Assembly: GCF_022835695.1 (NCBI RefSeq)
Contig: NZ_BQUV01000005.1
Span: 496,001-560,000 of the forward strand
Length of the DNA stretch: 64,000 bases
Direction of reading: 5' to 3'
From: Bradyrhizobium sp. Ce-3
GTDB taxonomy: Bacteria; Pseudomonadota; Alphaproteobacteria; Rhizobiales; Xanthobacteraceae
Positions 7,330 to 16,000 of the stretch are shown piece after piece. The translations under genes were made by a program, and so were the position numbers. Every line of letters starts with the position of its first letter. Position 1 is the first letter of the stretch. The notes below the pieces were generated by a model. It was not told where the DNA came from. It worked only from the letters and a program-made list of their open reading frames with translations, and searched no databases.

Positions 7330-8118
7330 TCAGCGGAACAGGTTGGAGGTCGACTGCATCATCTGGTCGGCGGCCGACACCACCTTCGAGTTCATCTCGT
7401 AGGCACGCTGGGCGGCGATCAGATCGGAGATTTCGGAGACCACCTCGACGTTGGCCTGTTCGAGGTTGCTCTGCTGCATGTCGCCATAGCCGTCGGTGTT
7501 GGCGGTGCCGTCCTGCGGCTGGCCCGAAGCCGGCGTTTCCTGGAACAGGTTGTCGCCGATCGGCATCAGCCCGGCCTTGTTGATGAAGCGGGTCAGGCCG
7601 ATCGTGCCGATATTGGTCGATGCGGTCTGGCCCGGCAGCGTCACCGAGACCTGGCCCTGCGCATTGATGACGAGGCCGGAGGCGTTCTGCGGGATCGTGA
7701 TCGTCGGCTGCAGCAGATTGCCCTGCGCGTTGACGATACGGCCCTGGTTGTCCATCTGGAACGAGCCGTCACGGGTGTAGGTGAAGGTGCCGTCCGGCAT
7801 CAGGATCTTGAAGAAGCCTTCGCCGCGGATCGCGATGTCGAGATCGTTGCCGGTCGGCGACAGCGTGCCCTGGGTCATCATGCGCGGAGTGCCGACGGTC
7901 TTGACGCCGCCGCCGAGGTCGATGCCCATCGGCATGATGGTGTTTTGGTCGGAGGCCTGGGCGCCGACCCGGCGCACATGGTCGTAGATCAGGTCCTGGA
8001 ACGCCGCGCGCTGCTTCTTGTAGCCGGTGGTGCGCAGGTTCGCGATGTTGTTGGAGATCACCTGAACGGAGAGTTCCTGTGCCGCCATTCCGGTCGCTGC
8101 AGTGTAGAGAGCGCGCAT
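7330..8118 (-). CDS. flgG: Flagellar distal rod protein FlgG
   Basis: A 262-residue rod protein. The N-terminal rod signature is MRALYTAATGMAAQELSVQ with NNIANLRTTGYKKQRAAF, and the C-terminal coiled segment includes QSNLEQANVEVVSEISDLIAAQRAYEMNSK and ends DQMMQSTSNL. Both ends are the conserved Flg_bb_rod and Flg_bbr_C helices that pack into the rod. The central region carries the D-x-D-I-A-I-R-G-E-G-F-F motif. It follows flgF by 16 bases and precedes flgA by two. Confidence 0.98.
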   Translation of the reverse strand: MRALYTAATGMAAQELSVQVISNNIANLRTTGYKKQRAAFQDLIYDHVRRVGAQASDQNTIMPMGIDLGGGVKTVGTPRMMTQGTLSPTGNDLDIAIRGEGFFKILMPDGTFTYTRDGSFQMDNQGRIVNAQGNLLQPTITIPQNASGLVINAQGQVSVTLPGQTASTNIGTIGLTRFINKAGLMPIGDNLFQETPASGQPQDGTANTDGYGDMQQSNLEQANVEVVSEISDLIAAQRAYEMNSKVVSAADQMMQSTSNLFR

Positions 8119-8134
8119 TGGTCAATCCCCCGGA

Positions 8135-8899
8135 TCAGTTCGGCACGTCGGCGAGCTTCTCGATCGCCGATTTGTGCAGGTCGCTCTGCTGCTGCAGCAG
8201 CGAGGCGATTTGGGTGTAGGTCCGCGTGATCTCGATCATGCGGCTCATCTCGACGACGGAATTGACGTTCGACTTCTCGATGAAGCCCTGGCGGATCTGG
8301 GCCTTGGTGTCCGGCAGCGCCTGCGTGCCTTCGCCCGGCGCGTAGAGGTTGGAGCCCTCCTTGAGCAGGCGCTGGGCCTGCGCGAACGAGACCAGGCGCA
8401 GCTTGCCGCGAATCGAGTCGAGGCGGGACGTGCCCTCGAGCACGCTGATGTTGCCGTCGGTGGCAATGTTGACGTCGTGGTCGGTCTGCTGAAACGTGAT
8501 CGGGCCGGAGGTGCCGAGCACCTGGTAGCCCGAGGCGGTGACCAGCTGGCCGCGACTGTTGATCGCCAGATTGCCTTCGCGGGTGTAGCGCTCGCCGCCC
8601 GGCGTCTGCACCACCAGGAAGGCGTTGCCGTCGATCGCGACGTCGAGCGGGTTCTTGGTCTCTTCGGTCGGGCCCTGCGAGAAGTCGTGGAAGGTGGCGC
8701 GGTCCTGCACGAAGGAGACGCGGCGGTCGCGGGACGCGAAATTGTCCTCATGCGCGTTCGAAGACAGATACTCCTCGAACAGCGAGCGGTCGGCCTTGTA
8801 GCCGTTGGTGTTCATATTCGCGATGTTGTTGGAAACGACATCCATCTGCCGTTCCAGCACCATCTGCTTCGATAGTCCGACCAGAAGCGTATTCTGCAT
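8135..8899 (-). CDS. flgF: Flagellar basal-body rod protein FlgF
   Basis: A 254-residue proximal rod protein. The N-terminus (QNTLLVGLSKQMVLERQMDV, then NNIANMNTNGYKADRSLFEEYL) and the C-terminus (IEKSNVNSVVEMSRMIEITRTY) carry the rod-family helices. The middle shows DVAIDGNAFLVVQTPGGERYTREG, the FlgF/FlgG core. It is the first gene of the leftward flgF-flgG-flgA-flgH unit. Its ribosome binding site GGGGAGAACC belongs to a short motif repeated twice more upstream (8937-8991). Confidence 0.97.
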   Translation of the reverse strand: MQNTLLVGLSKQMVLERQMDVVSNNIANMNTNGYKADRSLFEEYLSSNAHEDNFASRDRRVSFVQDRATFHDFSQGPTEETKNPLDVAIDGNAFLVVQTPGGERYTREGNLAINSRGQLVTASGYQVLGTSGPITFQQTDHDVNIATDGNISVLEGTSRLDSIRGKLRLVSFAQAQRLLKEGSNLYAPGEGTQALPDTKAQIRQGFIEKSNVNSVVEMSRMIEITRTYTQIASLLQQQSDLHKSAIEKLADVPN

Positions 8900-8936
8900 C
8901 GGTGGTTCTCCCCTGTGAGGTGATCCGATGCGACAG

Positions 8937-8991
8937 GTTCTCCCAAACCTTCACGCCGGACCGTCGGTAACCATTGGGTTCTCCCAAACCC
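8937..8991 (-). repeat. Direct repeat of GGTTCTCCCAAACC in the flgF leader
   Basis: GGTTCTCCCAAACC occurs at 8937-8950 and 8978-8991 (41 bases apart), and a shortened form GGTTCTCCCC forms the flgF ribosome binding site region at 8904-8913. Read in the flgF direction each contains GGGAGAACC. These may be decoy Shine-Dalgarno sequences, duplicated leader pieces or a protein-binding site. Confidence 0.7.
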
Positions 8992-9145
8992 GCCAGTCAC
9001 GCCGTCCTCTCAGCGAAAGCCGTGCCAACTTGAAATATTAAGTTATTTGAATGGCTTAGGTGTTTGGCCGGGGTCTGCAGGGGGCGGCAGAAAGGTCTTG
9101 TTGACCATGTTTGCCCGGCAGTTTTTTCCTAGTGGAAGGTAAATC

Positions 9146-9160
9146 CTAAGCTTCCGTTAA
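9146..9160 (+). promoter_or_regulatory. Near-consensus CtrA box upstream of fliL
   Basis: The sequence reads CTAA, seven bases, TTAA and continues CC, one mismatch from the CtrA consensus TTAA-N7-TTAA. It lies about 120 bases upstream of the fliL start. Confidence 0.5.
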
Positions 9161-9282
9161 CCATTATGACCCCAGTGTTGCCGGCAGTGGGGCGCGTGCG
9201 CGCCGGCGGCCTTTGTATCGCGTCTTCAAGCCAAAGCTGGGGCAAATCGCGTTCGCATCCTTCGGGTTGAAGCGAGCGGACG

Positions 9283-9771
9283 ATGGCGGACGAGGAAAAG
9301 ACGGACAGCGGCGAGGGCGCGGCCGCACCGAAGAAGGGCAAGCTCAAGCTGATCATTGCCGTCGTCGGCTTCCTCGTCGTGCTCGGGGCGGGCGCCGGCG
9401 GCTGGTTCTTCTTCATGCGCGGCCACGGCGAGGAGCAGCATGCCGAGGCGCCGCCGCCGAAGCCGCCGAGCTTCGTCGACATCCCCGACATGCTGGTCAA
9501 TCTGGTCGGCGCGCCCGGCGAGCGCGTGCAATACCTCAAGCTGAAGCTGGTGCTCGAGGTCAAGGAAGAGAAGCAGGCCGAGGCCATCAAGCCGTCGCTG
9601 CCGCGCGTCACCGACCTGTTCCAGACCTATATGCGCGAGCTGCGCCCGAGCGATCTCAACGGCTCGGCCGGCCTGTTCCGCCTCAAGGAGGAGCTGACCA
9701 AGCGCGTCAATCTCGCGCTGGCGCCGAACCAGGTCAACGCGGTTCTGTTCAAGGAAGTCGTGATCCAGTGA
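9283..9771 (+). CDS. fliL: Flagellar stator-associated protein FliL
   Basis: A 162-residue inner-membrane protein of the flagellar basal body that associates with stator units. It has a short acidic cytoplasmic N-terminus, a single membrane helix at about residues 22-44, a Pro-rich linker and a periplasmic FliL domain (DIPDMLVNLVGAPGERVQYLKLKLVLEV in the first strands and a C-terminal LAPNQVNAVLFKEVVIQ). It heads a rightward unit with fliM, the DUF6468 gene and a MotE-like gene. The gap to fliM is 18 bases. Confidence 0.96.
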   Translation: MADEEKTDSGEGAAAPKKGKLKLIIAVVGFLVVLGAGAGGWFFFMRGHGEEQHAEAPPPKPPSFVDIPDMLVNLVGAPGERVQYLKLKLVLEVKEEKQAEAIKPSLPRVTDLFQTYMRELRPSDLNGSAGLFRLKEELTKRVNLALAPNQVNAVLFKEVVIQ

Positions 9772-9789
9772 CGGGGTGGATGTAAAGCC

Positions 9790-10992
9790 ATGGCCGGCAA
9801 CGACCAGATGGACCAGGACGCCATTGCGGCCCAATGGGAAGCCTCGCTCGATTCCGAGGATCCCGCGGCGGCAGCGGAGGAAGCCGCCAAGAACGAGCTC
9901 ACCGAGAACATGGCGTTGCAATGGGCCGCCATGGTCGAGGACGGCAGCCGCGATTTCGGCGGCAAGAACACTAATGGCGAGCGCGTGCTGTCGCAGGAGG
10001 AGATCGACAATCTCCTCGGCTTCACGGTCGGCGACGTCAGCCTCGACGACCATTCCGGCATCCGCGCCATCATCGATTCCGCGATGGTGTCCTACGAGCG
10101 TCTGCCGATGCTCGAAATCGTGTTCGACCGCCTGGTGCGGTTGATGACGACATCGTTGCGCAACTTCACTTCCGACAACGTCGAAGTCTCGCTCGACCGC
10201 ATCACCTCGGTGCGCTTCGGCGACTACATGAACTCGATCCCGCTGCCGGCGGTGCTCTCGGTGTTCAAGGCGGAGGAGTGGGAGAATTTCGGCCTCGCCA
10301 TGGTCGACTCCAACCTGATCTACTCGATGATCGACGTGCTGCTCGGCGGCCGCCGCGGCCAGACCCAGCTCAAGATCGAGGGCCGGCCCTACACCACGAT
10401 CGAGACCAATCTGGTGAAGCGGCTGGTCGAGGTGGTGCTGTCGGATGCCGAGCAGGCGTTCCGTCCGCTGTCGCCGGTGACCTTCTCGATCGACCGGCTC
10501 GAGACCAATCCGCGCTTTGCCGCGATCAGCCGCCCGGCCAATGCCGCGATCCTGGTGCGCCTGCGCATCGATATGGAGGACCGCGGCGGCAACGTCGAAT
10601 TGCTGCTGCCCTACGCCACCATCGAACCGATCCGCAACGTGCTGTTGCAGATGTTCATGGGCGAGAAGTTCGGCCGCGACCCGATCTGGGAAGGCCATTT
10701 CGCCACCGAAGTGGCGCAGGCCGAGATCTCGGTCGATGCCGTGCTGTACGAGGCCGATATCCCGCTCAAGGAGCTGATGAAGCTCAAGGTCGGCGACACG
10801 CTGCCGCTGGATATCCGCTCCGACGCGCTGGTCTCGGTCCGTTGCGGCAACGTCACTTTGACGGAGGGGCGCATGGGCCGCGTCGGCGACCGGGTCGCGA
10901 TCCGCGTCACCAAGAATTTGCGTAAACCCCAAACCACCTTCGCGATGTTCGAGAAGGCGGATGAGCGGACCAAGATGATGGAGGCACCATGA
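9790..10992 (+). CDS. fliM: Flagellar motor switch protein FliM
   Basis: A 400-residue C-ring switch protein. After an acidic N-terminus comes the usual LSQEEIDNLLGF motif, then the CheC-like middle domain (LPMLEIVFDRLVRLMTTSLRNF, VLSVFKAEEW and the MIDVLLGG loop) and the C-terminal FliN-like domain (ADIPLKELMKLKVGDTLPLDI). The chain has about 60 extra N-terminal residues before the EEIDNLL motif, as in rhizobial FliM; the canonical CheY-binding segment is not obvious there. It overlaps the next gene by four bases. Confidence 0.97.
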   Translation: MAGNDQMDQDAIAAQWEASLDSEDPAAAAEEAAKNELTENMALQWAAMVEDGSRDFGGKNTNGERVLSQEEIDNLLGFTVGDVSLDDHSGIRAIIDSAMVSYERLPMLEIVFDRLVRLMTTSLRNFTSDNVEVSLDRITSVRFGDYMNSIPLPAVLSVFKAEEWENFGLAMVDSNLIYSMIDVLLGGRRGQTQLKIEGRPYTTIETNLVKRLVEVVLSDAEQAFRPLSPVTFSIDRLETNPRFAAISRPANAAILVRLRIDMEDRGGNVELLLPYATIEPIRNVLLQMFMGEKFGRDPIWEGHFATEVAQAEISVDAVLYEADIPLKELMKLKVGDTLPLDIRSDALVSVRCGNVTLTEGRMGRVGDRVAIRVTKNLRKPQTTFAMFEKADERTKMMEAP

Positions 10993-11456
10993 GTCATGTG
11001 CTAGGACTGGTAATCGAGAGTCTGGTGGCCGTGCTGCTGATGCTGACCATCGGCTATTGCTGGCTGCTCAACAAGCGGCTGCAGCGGCTGAAGGCGGACG
11101 AGCATTCGCTGAAGGCGACGATCGCGGAATTGATCACCGCGACAGAGATCGCCGAACGGGCGATCGGCGGGTTGAAGCATGCGGTACGTGACGTCAACGA
11201 GAACCTCGGCAACCAGCTCGACGCGGCGACGCAGATGTCGGCGCAGTTGAAGAACCAGCTGGCGGAAGGCGACCACGTGGTCCGCCGCCTGTCCAAGATC
11301 GCGCTGGCCGCGCGGCCGCCGGAGCCCGCGCAGCTGCCGGCACAGGCGACTGCGCCCGCCGCGCCAGCGGCGCCCAGGGTTTCGGCCGCGCGCGCGGTTG
11401 CCGCGGCGGCGGAAGCCTTCACCGAGCGCAGGAGGGCCGGCGGCCTCGCTGCATGA
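10989..11456 (+). CDS. DUF6468-domain single-span membrane protein of the flagellar operon
   Basis: The 155-residue product has one N-terminal membrane helix (about residues 5-26), a charged coiled-coil stretch (LNKRLQRLKADEHSLKATIAEL and onward) and an Ala/Pro-rich C-terminus. This is the DUF6468 type found in alphaproteobacterial flagellar operons; no biochemical role is established. The start overlaps the fliM stop (ATGA) and the stop overlaps the next start (ATGA), so the three genes are translationally coupled. Confidence 0.85.
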   Translation: MSHVLGLVIESLVAVLLMLTIGYCWLLNKRLQRLKADEHSLKATIAELITATEIAERAIGGLKHAVRDVNENLGNQLDAATQMSAQLKNQLAEGDHVVRRLSKIALAARPPEPAQLPAQATAPAAPAAPRVSAARAVAAAAEAFTERRRAGGLAA

Positions 11457-12277
11457 AGTTGCTTCGTGACATCAGAGTGATGCCTGCGGTGCTGGTCGCG
11501 ATCTTCGGCCTGATGGTGCTGAAGGTCGCCGGCCTCGTGCTCGATGGCGGTTACGTGTTTGCCGAGGACGCGCCGCCGGCCGGCCCGGCCGGCCCATCCT
11601 GGGCGCAGCAGAACTTCAACTTCCCCGGCGCTCCCAAAGCGGTTGCCGACAGCAAGATCAAGGTCGATCCCACCGACATCACGGGATCGGTCGAGGCCAA
11701 GGACGCGAAGAAGGACGCCAAGAAGGACGAGGCGCCGAAGCCGGCCGCACCGGCCGCCGAGCCGTCCAAGCCCGACGGCGTGGTCGTCAACCTGGATGCG
11801 CCCGCGCCGGTGTCGGCGTCGGAGCGCGCGATCCTGGAACGGTTGCAGTCGCGCCGCCAGGAGCTCGAGACGCGCGCGCGCGAGGTCGAGATCCGCGAGA
11901 GCCTGCTGAAGGCCGCCGAGAAGCGCATCGAGGCCAAGGTCGAGGAAGCCAAGGCCAATGACGCCAAGGCGAATGCCGATGCGGCGGCAAAGGTGGAGGC
12001 CGACGCCGCGCGCTTCAAGGGCATCGTCACGATGTACGAGAACATGAAGCCGAAGGACGCCGCCAAAGTGTTCGATCGGCTGGAAATGAACGTGCTCTAC
12101 CAGATCGCCTCGCAGATCCAGCCGCGCAAGATGTCCGACATCCTCGGCTTGATGCAGCCCGAGGCCGCCGAACGCCTCACCGTCGAGCTCGCCCGCCGCG
12201 CCGGCGGCGACAAGTCGGCCTCAACCGACGATCTTCCCAAGATCGAAGGCAAGATGCTCGCGCCGAAGACGAATTGA
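11453..12277 (+). CDS. MotE-family protein (MgtE_N-like domain)
   Basis: A 274-residue exported or anchored protein. A hydrophobic segment at about residues 9-25 is followed by a Lys/Ala/Pro-rich linker, a long coiled coil (ERAILERLQSRRQELETRAREVEIRES to about residue 185) and a C-terminal helical domain (MKPKDAAKVFDRLEMNVLYQ, then MQPEAAERLTVELARR) like the intracellular MgtE N domain found in MotE. In Sinorhizobium MotE is a periplasmic chaperone for MotC. Here neighbours and architecture support a motility role; motC itself is not in the window. Confidence 0.85.
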   Translation: MKLLRDIRVMPAVLVAIFGLMVLKVAGLVLDGGYVFAEDAPPAGPAGPSWAQQNFNFPGAPKAVADSKIKVDPTDITGSVEAKDAKKDAKKDEAPKPAAPAAEPSKPDGVVVNLDAPAPVSASERAILERLQSRRQELETRAREVEIRESLLKAAEKRIEAKVEEAKANDAKANADAAAKVEADAARFKGIVTMYENMKPKDAAKVFDRLEMNVLYQIASQIQPRKMSDILGLMQPEAAERLTVELARRAGGDKSASTDDLPKIEGKMLAPKTN

Positions 12278-12292
12278 CGGGGTAACGCCTGC

Positions 12293-12685
12293 CTATGCTG
12301 CCAACGCTTTCTTCGCTGCCTGAGCGAGAAAGCCAGAGCGGGTGAAGCCTTCTTGCTCAGCGCGTCGATCGATTTCGCTGAGGATGTCGGACGGAAGAGT
12401 GATGTTCACCCGAACGCTTCTCACGTCTTCCGCCGGCGCTGGAATAAGAACGGCAACACCGCTCCGATTCTCTGGATTTGCCATGATCTCCTCGAGAGAG
12501 GAGGGTTCAGGTACGGCTTCGCCGTCCGCGACCATCCCTTCCAAATGGAGGGCCAGGGCTTCAGCGGCCATCGCACGGGCATCGTCGAGATCGGTGCCTG
12601 CAGTGATTACGCCGGGCAGATCAGGAAACGAAACTCCGTAATCGCTGTCGGGATCCTTATGGATCAAAGCGATGTAGTGCCGCAT
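12293..12685 (-). CDS. hicB: HicB-family antitoxin with ribbon-helix-helix domain
   Basis: A 130-residue HicB antitoxin. The N-terminal HicB-like domain begins MRHYIALIHKDPDSDYGVSF with DLPGVITAGTDLDDARAMA. The C-terminus is a ribbon-helix-helix/CopG-type DNA-binding module (RVNITLPSDILSEIDRRAEQ). The ATG at 12685 is chosen because GGAG lies seven bases upstream; an in-frame TTG four codons earlier is less likely. It follows hicA by about 40 bases. HicB should neutralise HicA and repress the operon through the palindrome at 12915-12930. Confidence 0.92.
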   Translation of the reverse strand: MRHYIALIHKDPDSDYGVSFPDLPGVITAGTDLDDARAMAAEALALHLEGMVADGEAVPEPSSLEEIMANPENRSGVAVLIPAPAEDVRSVRVNITLPSDILSEIDRRAEQEGFTRSGFLAQAAKKALAA

Positions 12686-12725
12686 TGTGGTCTCCAACTT
12701 GCGAGCCGTTTGGGCTTCGTCTTGG

Positions 12726-12929
12726 TCATTTCAGCTTCAGGCCGGATTGCTTCTCGATGCTCTTGAAGGTCCCAATAGGGATGTCTCTTTTGGGATGTGG
12801 GACGGTGACGCGGCCTGGCTTTATGGGGTGCGTGAATTGAACTTGGCTGCCTTTCTGGGCAACCTGCACCCATCCATCGGCCTTCAAGGCTTTGATGATG
12901 TCCGCCGATTTAACTGTGTATTTATACAC
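12726..12929 (-). CDS. hicA: HicA-family mRNA interferase toxin, start codon uncertain
   Basis: The conserved body (KSADIIKALKADGWVQVAQK, then GSQVQFTHPIKPGRVTVPHP and a C-terminal IGTFKSIEKQSGLK) is a full HicA double-stranded-RNA-binding-like toxin with the catalytic His of the V-Q-F-x-H motif. Codons in frame upstream are GTG at 12929 (used here) and GTG at 12962. Family members usually start right before KSAD, but that codon (12912-12914) is GTT here. A strong promoter lies over the upstream codons, so the mRNA probably starts near 12914. The true initiation site is therefore unresolved. Confidence 0.88.
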   Translation of the reverse strand: MYKYTVKSADIIKALKADGWVQVAQKGSQVQFTHPIKPGRVTVPHPKRDIPIGTFKSIEKQSGLKLK

Positions 12930-12949
12930 ACAAACGCGTATTTTGTCAA
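12915..12949 (-). promoter_or_regulatory. hicAB promoter with 16-bp operator palindrome
   Basis: Reading leftward, TTGACA (12944-12949) is followed by exactly 17 bases and TATAAA (12921-12926). The -10 box sits inside the perfect palindrome TGTGTATAAATACACA (12915-12930). A related piece, TGTGTATTTGTGT, lies just upstream near 12950-12963. The layout is that of an autorepressed toxin-antitoxin promoter; HicB, through its ribbon-helix-helix domain, is the likely ligand. Confidence 0.8.
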
Positions 12950-13010
12950 CACACAAATACACACTGCGCTGAGGGGATGGTCCAATCTCGGCGTTCGCAA
13001 TCCGTTGTCG

Positions 13011-13025
13011 TTAACAGCTCCTTAA
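13011..13025 (+). promoter_or_regulatory. Perfect CtrA box upstream of the TPR protein gene
   Basis: TTAA, seven bases (CAGCTCC), TTAA followed by C matches the CtrA consensus TTAA-N7-TTAA exactly. It is 52 bases before the ATG of the large TPR gene and points to cell-cycle control shared with flagellar genes. Confidence 0.65.
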
Positions 13026-13076
13026 CGCCGCCCGATCCAAGATCGGAACGCGTGGGCGAGGGCGCTTCGCGCTGGT

Positions 13077-16000
13077 ATGTCTGAAGTCCCGAGAAGACGT
13101 TTCGAGATGGCGCGAACGGCTGCCGCTGAAACTTGGTCGCTAGGCCGCGCCTGGGCGCGGACCGCGCGTCTGTGCCTGCTTGCCACTGGCCTTGCCCTCA
13201 CGACCCTCACATATCCAGCCGCGGTACGGGCCCAAGATTTGTCGCCGGTGCCCGGTGAGGCGACGTTCTCGGCCGCCAACGGCTATGCAAGGCTGGTGCT
13301 GAAGCTGAAGGAGGACGTCGAGTCGGAGGTGACTACCGCCGGCTCGATCATCGTGATCCGCTTCAAGCGTCCGGTCGATATCCCGGTCGAGCAAATCTCG
13401 GATGCAGTGCCCGATTATGTCGGCGCCGCGCGCCGCGATCCTGACGGCTCGGCGATCCGCCTGTCGCTGGCGCGCCGCGTCACCGTCAACACCATGACCG
13501 CTGGCGAGCGCATCTTCGTCGACTTCCTGCCCGACGGCTGGACCGGCCCGCCGCCGTCGCTGCCGCAGGACGTGATCCGCGAGCTGGCGGAGCGCGCCCG
13601 CGCCGCCGAGCGGTTGCTGCGCATCCAGCGCGCTGCAGATGCGGCTAAAAAGAGGCCACCGATCCGCGTCCGCGCGCTGGTGCAGCCCACTTTCGTACGC
13701 TTCGTGTTCGAGGTCCCGGACGGGGTCAGCGTCTCCTCGGTGCTGAACGAGCAGAAGCTGACGTTGTCCTTCAACTCGGTCCTGAGCTTCGATCTCGCGG
13801 ATGCCAAGGTCGCAGCGCCGCCGAACGTCGCATCGATCAGTTCGCGCGCCGATACGGATACGTCGGCGGTCGACGTGACGTTGATCGGCGACGTCGACGT
13901 GCATTCGTTCCGCGACGAGAAGAACTACATCGTCGATGTCGCGTTCCAGCAGAATGAGCAACAGCAGGCGGCAAAGCCCTCGCTCAGCTCGTTGTTGCCG
14001 ACGCGGGGCAAATCGAAGGGCGCCGCGGCGCTCGCGCCGGTGACCTCGGAAAGCATCGCGCGAGAGGCCAGGATCGAGATCAAGCCCGAGCAACCCAAGG
14101 CGGAGCCTGCCAAGTCCGAGTCTGCCAAGCCTGAATCTGCAAAGCCTGAGTCTGCAAAGTCCGAGCCGCCGCAAGCCGAGCCGGCCAAACCGGAGCAGGC
14201 CGCGCCCGAGCAGCCGGCAGCATCGGCTGTCAAGCCGGAGCAGCCGAGATCGGAGCTGCCCAATGCGGAGCAGCCGAAGATCGCGACGACGCCGGCGGCC
14301 GACGTCGAGACCGCGGCCGCGCCGGTCACGCCGCGCGAGGGCCGCGCCGGTGCTGCGGCCGAACAGAACACCGTGCCCGTCGGCGAAGCGCCGAAGCCGG
14401 TGCCCACTGTTGCCGCCGCGCCGGCGATGGACGCGCCGAAGTCTGCCGCTGCGCCGTCGCCATCCGCGATGGCCCGCGCCGGCGGCAATCCCGCGGTCGA
14501 AGCCCAGCGCGACAGCGACGGGCTGCGCGTGACGTTCGCATTTCCGGGCGCGACGCCGGCGGCGCTGTTCCGCCGCGCCGACACTGTGTGGATGGTGTTC
14601 GACACGGCCGATCCGATCGACGTCGATCCGATCCGCGCCAAGGGCGGCTCGCTGATATCGGATGTCAGCCGGATTGCGCTGGAGAAGGGGCAGGCGGTGC
14701 GCTTCCGCCTGAACCGGCCGCAGATGCCCTCGCTCGAGAGCGACGACCGCTCGCGCGGCGTTAGCTGGACGCTGACCTTTGCCGATCGGGTGCAGAAGCC
14801 GCCATTGCCGCTCAGCGTGGTGCGCAACATCAGCGAGCCCTCGCTCGCCAATGTCAGCGTGCCGCTCGCCAATCCCGGTCAGCTCCACAAGCTGCTTGAT
14901 CCCGACGCCGGCGATACGCTCTGGGTGGTGACCGCGCCGCCGCCGACCCGCGGCATCATCAAGCGGCAGGATTTCGTCGAGCTCTCGCTGCTGGAATCGA
15001 TCCACGGCGTCGTGGTCCATCCGAACGCCGACGACGTCAGGGCGGAGGTCGGCGCCGACAAGGTGATGCTGGGCCGGCCCGGCGGCCTGACGTTGTCGTC
15101 GGCCGACGTCGCTGCCGAGCGCGCGACCGCGGCGGTGAAGCCGCTGTTCGACCCGGACGAGTGGCGCAAGAACCAGTCGGATAATTTCCTCAAGCAGCTC
15201 GACGGCCTGATTGGGGCGGCGTCGACGGCCAATGCCGAGCAGCTGCCGCAGGCGCGACTCGATCTTGCCGAATTCTACATGGCGCGCGGCATGTATCAGG
15301 AGGCGCATGGCGTCACCAACCTGATGCTGTCCGAGAGCAAGCGCGGCAGCGAGACGGCGTCCGTGGTGATGGTGCATGCGGTCGCCAGCATCCTGATCGG
15401 GCATCCGGCGCGCGGGATGAAGGATCTCGCCAATCCCGTGATCGGCAACGGCTACGATTCCCAATTGTGGAAGGGGCTCGCCTTCGCCCGCGAGGGCAAA
15501 TGGGCCGAGGCGCGCGAGAAGTTCAAGAATGCCGAATTCGCGGTCGCGACGCTGCCGCCCGATCTGCAGCGCATCGTCACCATGGATTCGATGAAGGCCT
15601 CGCTCGAGGTCAAGGACTATGCCGGCGCCGCGCGACGCAAGAGCGATCTCGACGTGGTCGGCGTTCCCGACGAGCTCAGGCCTGCGGTTGCGGTGCTGCG
15701 CGGCCGGCTCGCCGAGGCGCTCGGCCAGGAGAAGGATGCGCTCGACGCCTATCGCTTCGCCGCCAATTCGTCCGACCGCCAGGCCGCCGCCGAAGGCAAG
15801 CTGCTGGAGACGCTGCTCAAGCAGAAGCGCGGCGAGATCGGCCGCGACGACGTGCTGAAGGAGCTCGAGCTGCTGTCGATGCTGTGGCGCGGCGACAACA
15901 TCGAGCTGAAGACGCTCTACATGCTGTCGAAGATCTACGCCGAGACCGCGCGCTATGCCGACGCCTTCGCGGTGACGCGCGCCGCGACGAGGCTGCAGCC

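Larger units (their letters stand above)
8900..9282. promoter_or_regulatory. Divergent flagellar control region (flgF / fliL)
   Basis: This 383-base region separates leftward flgF from rightward fliL. It holds the duplicated GGTTCTCCCAAACC motif (8937-8991), an AT-rich stretch near 9030-9052, and a near-consensus CtrA box at 9146-9160 on the fliL side. No coding frame is credible. Confidence 0.7.

Noticed and set aside
9226-10932. Long reverse open frame opposite fliL and fliM
   Set aside because: Shadow of two clearly conserved flagellar genes; the predicted product is His/Arg/Asp-rich low complexity.
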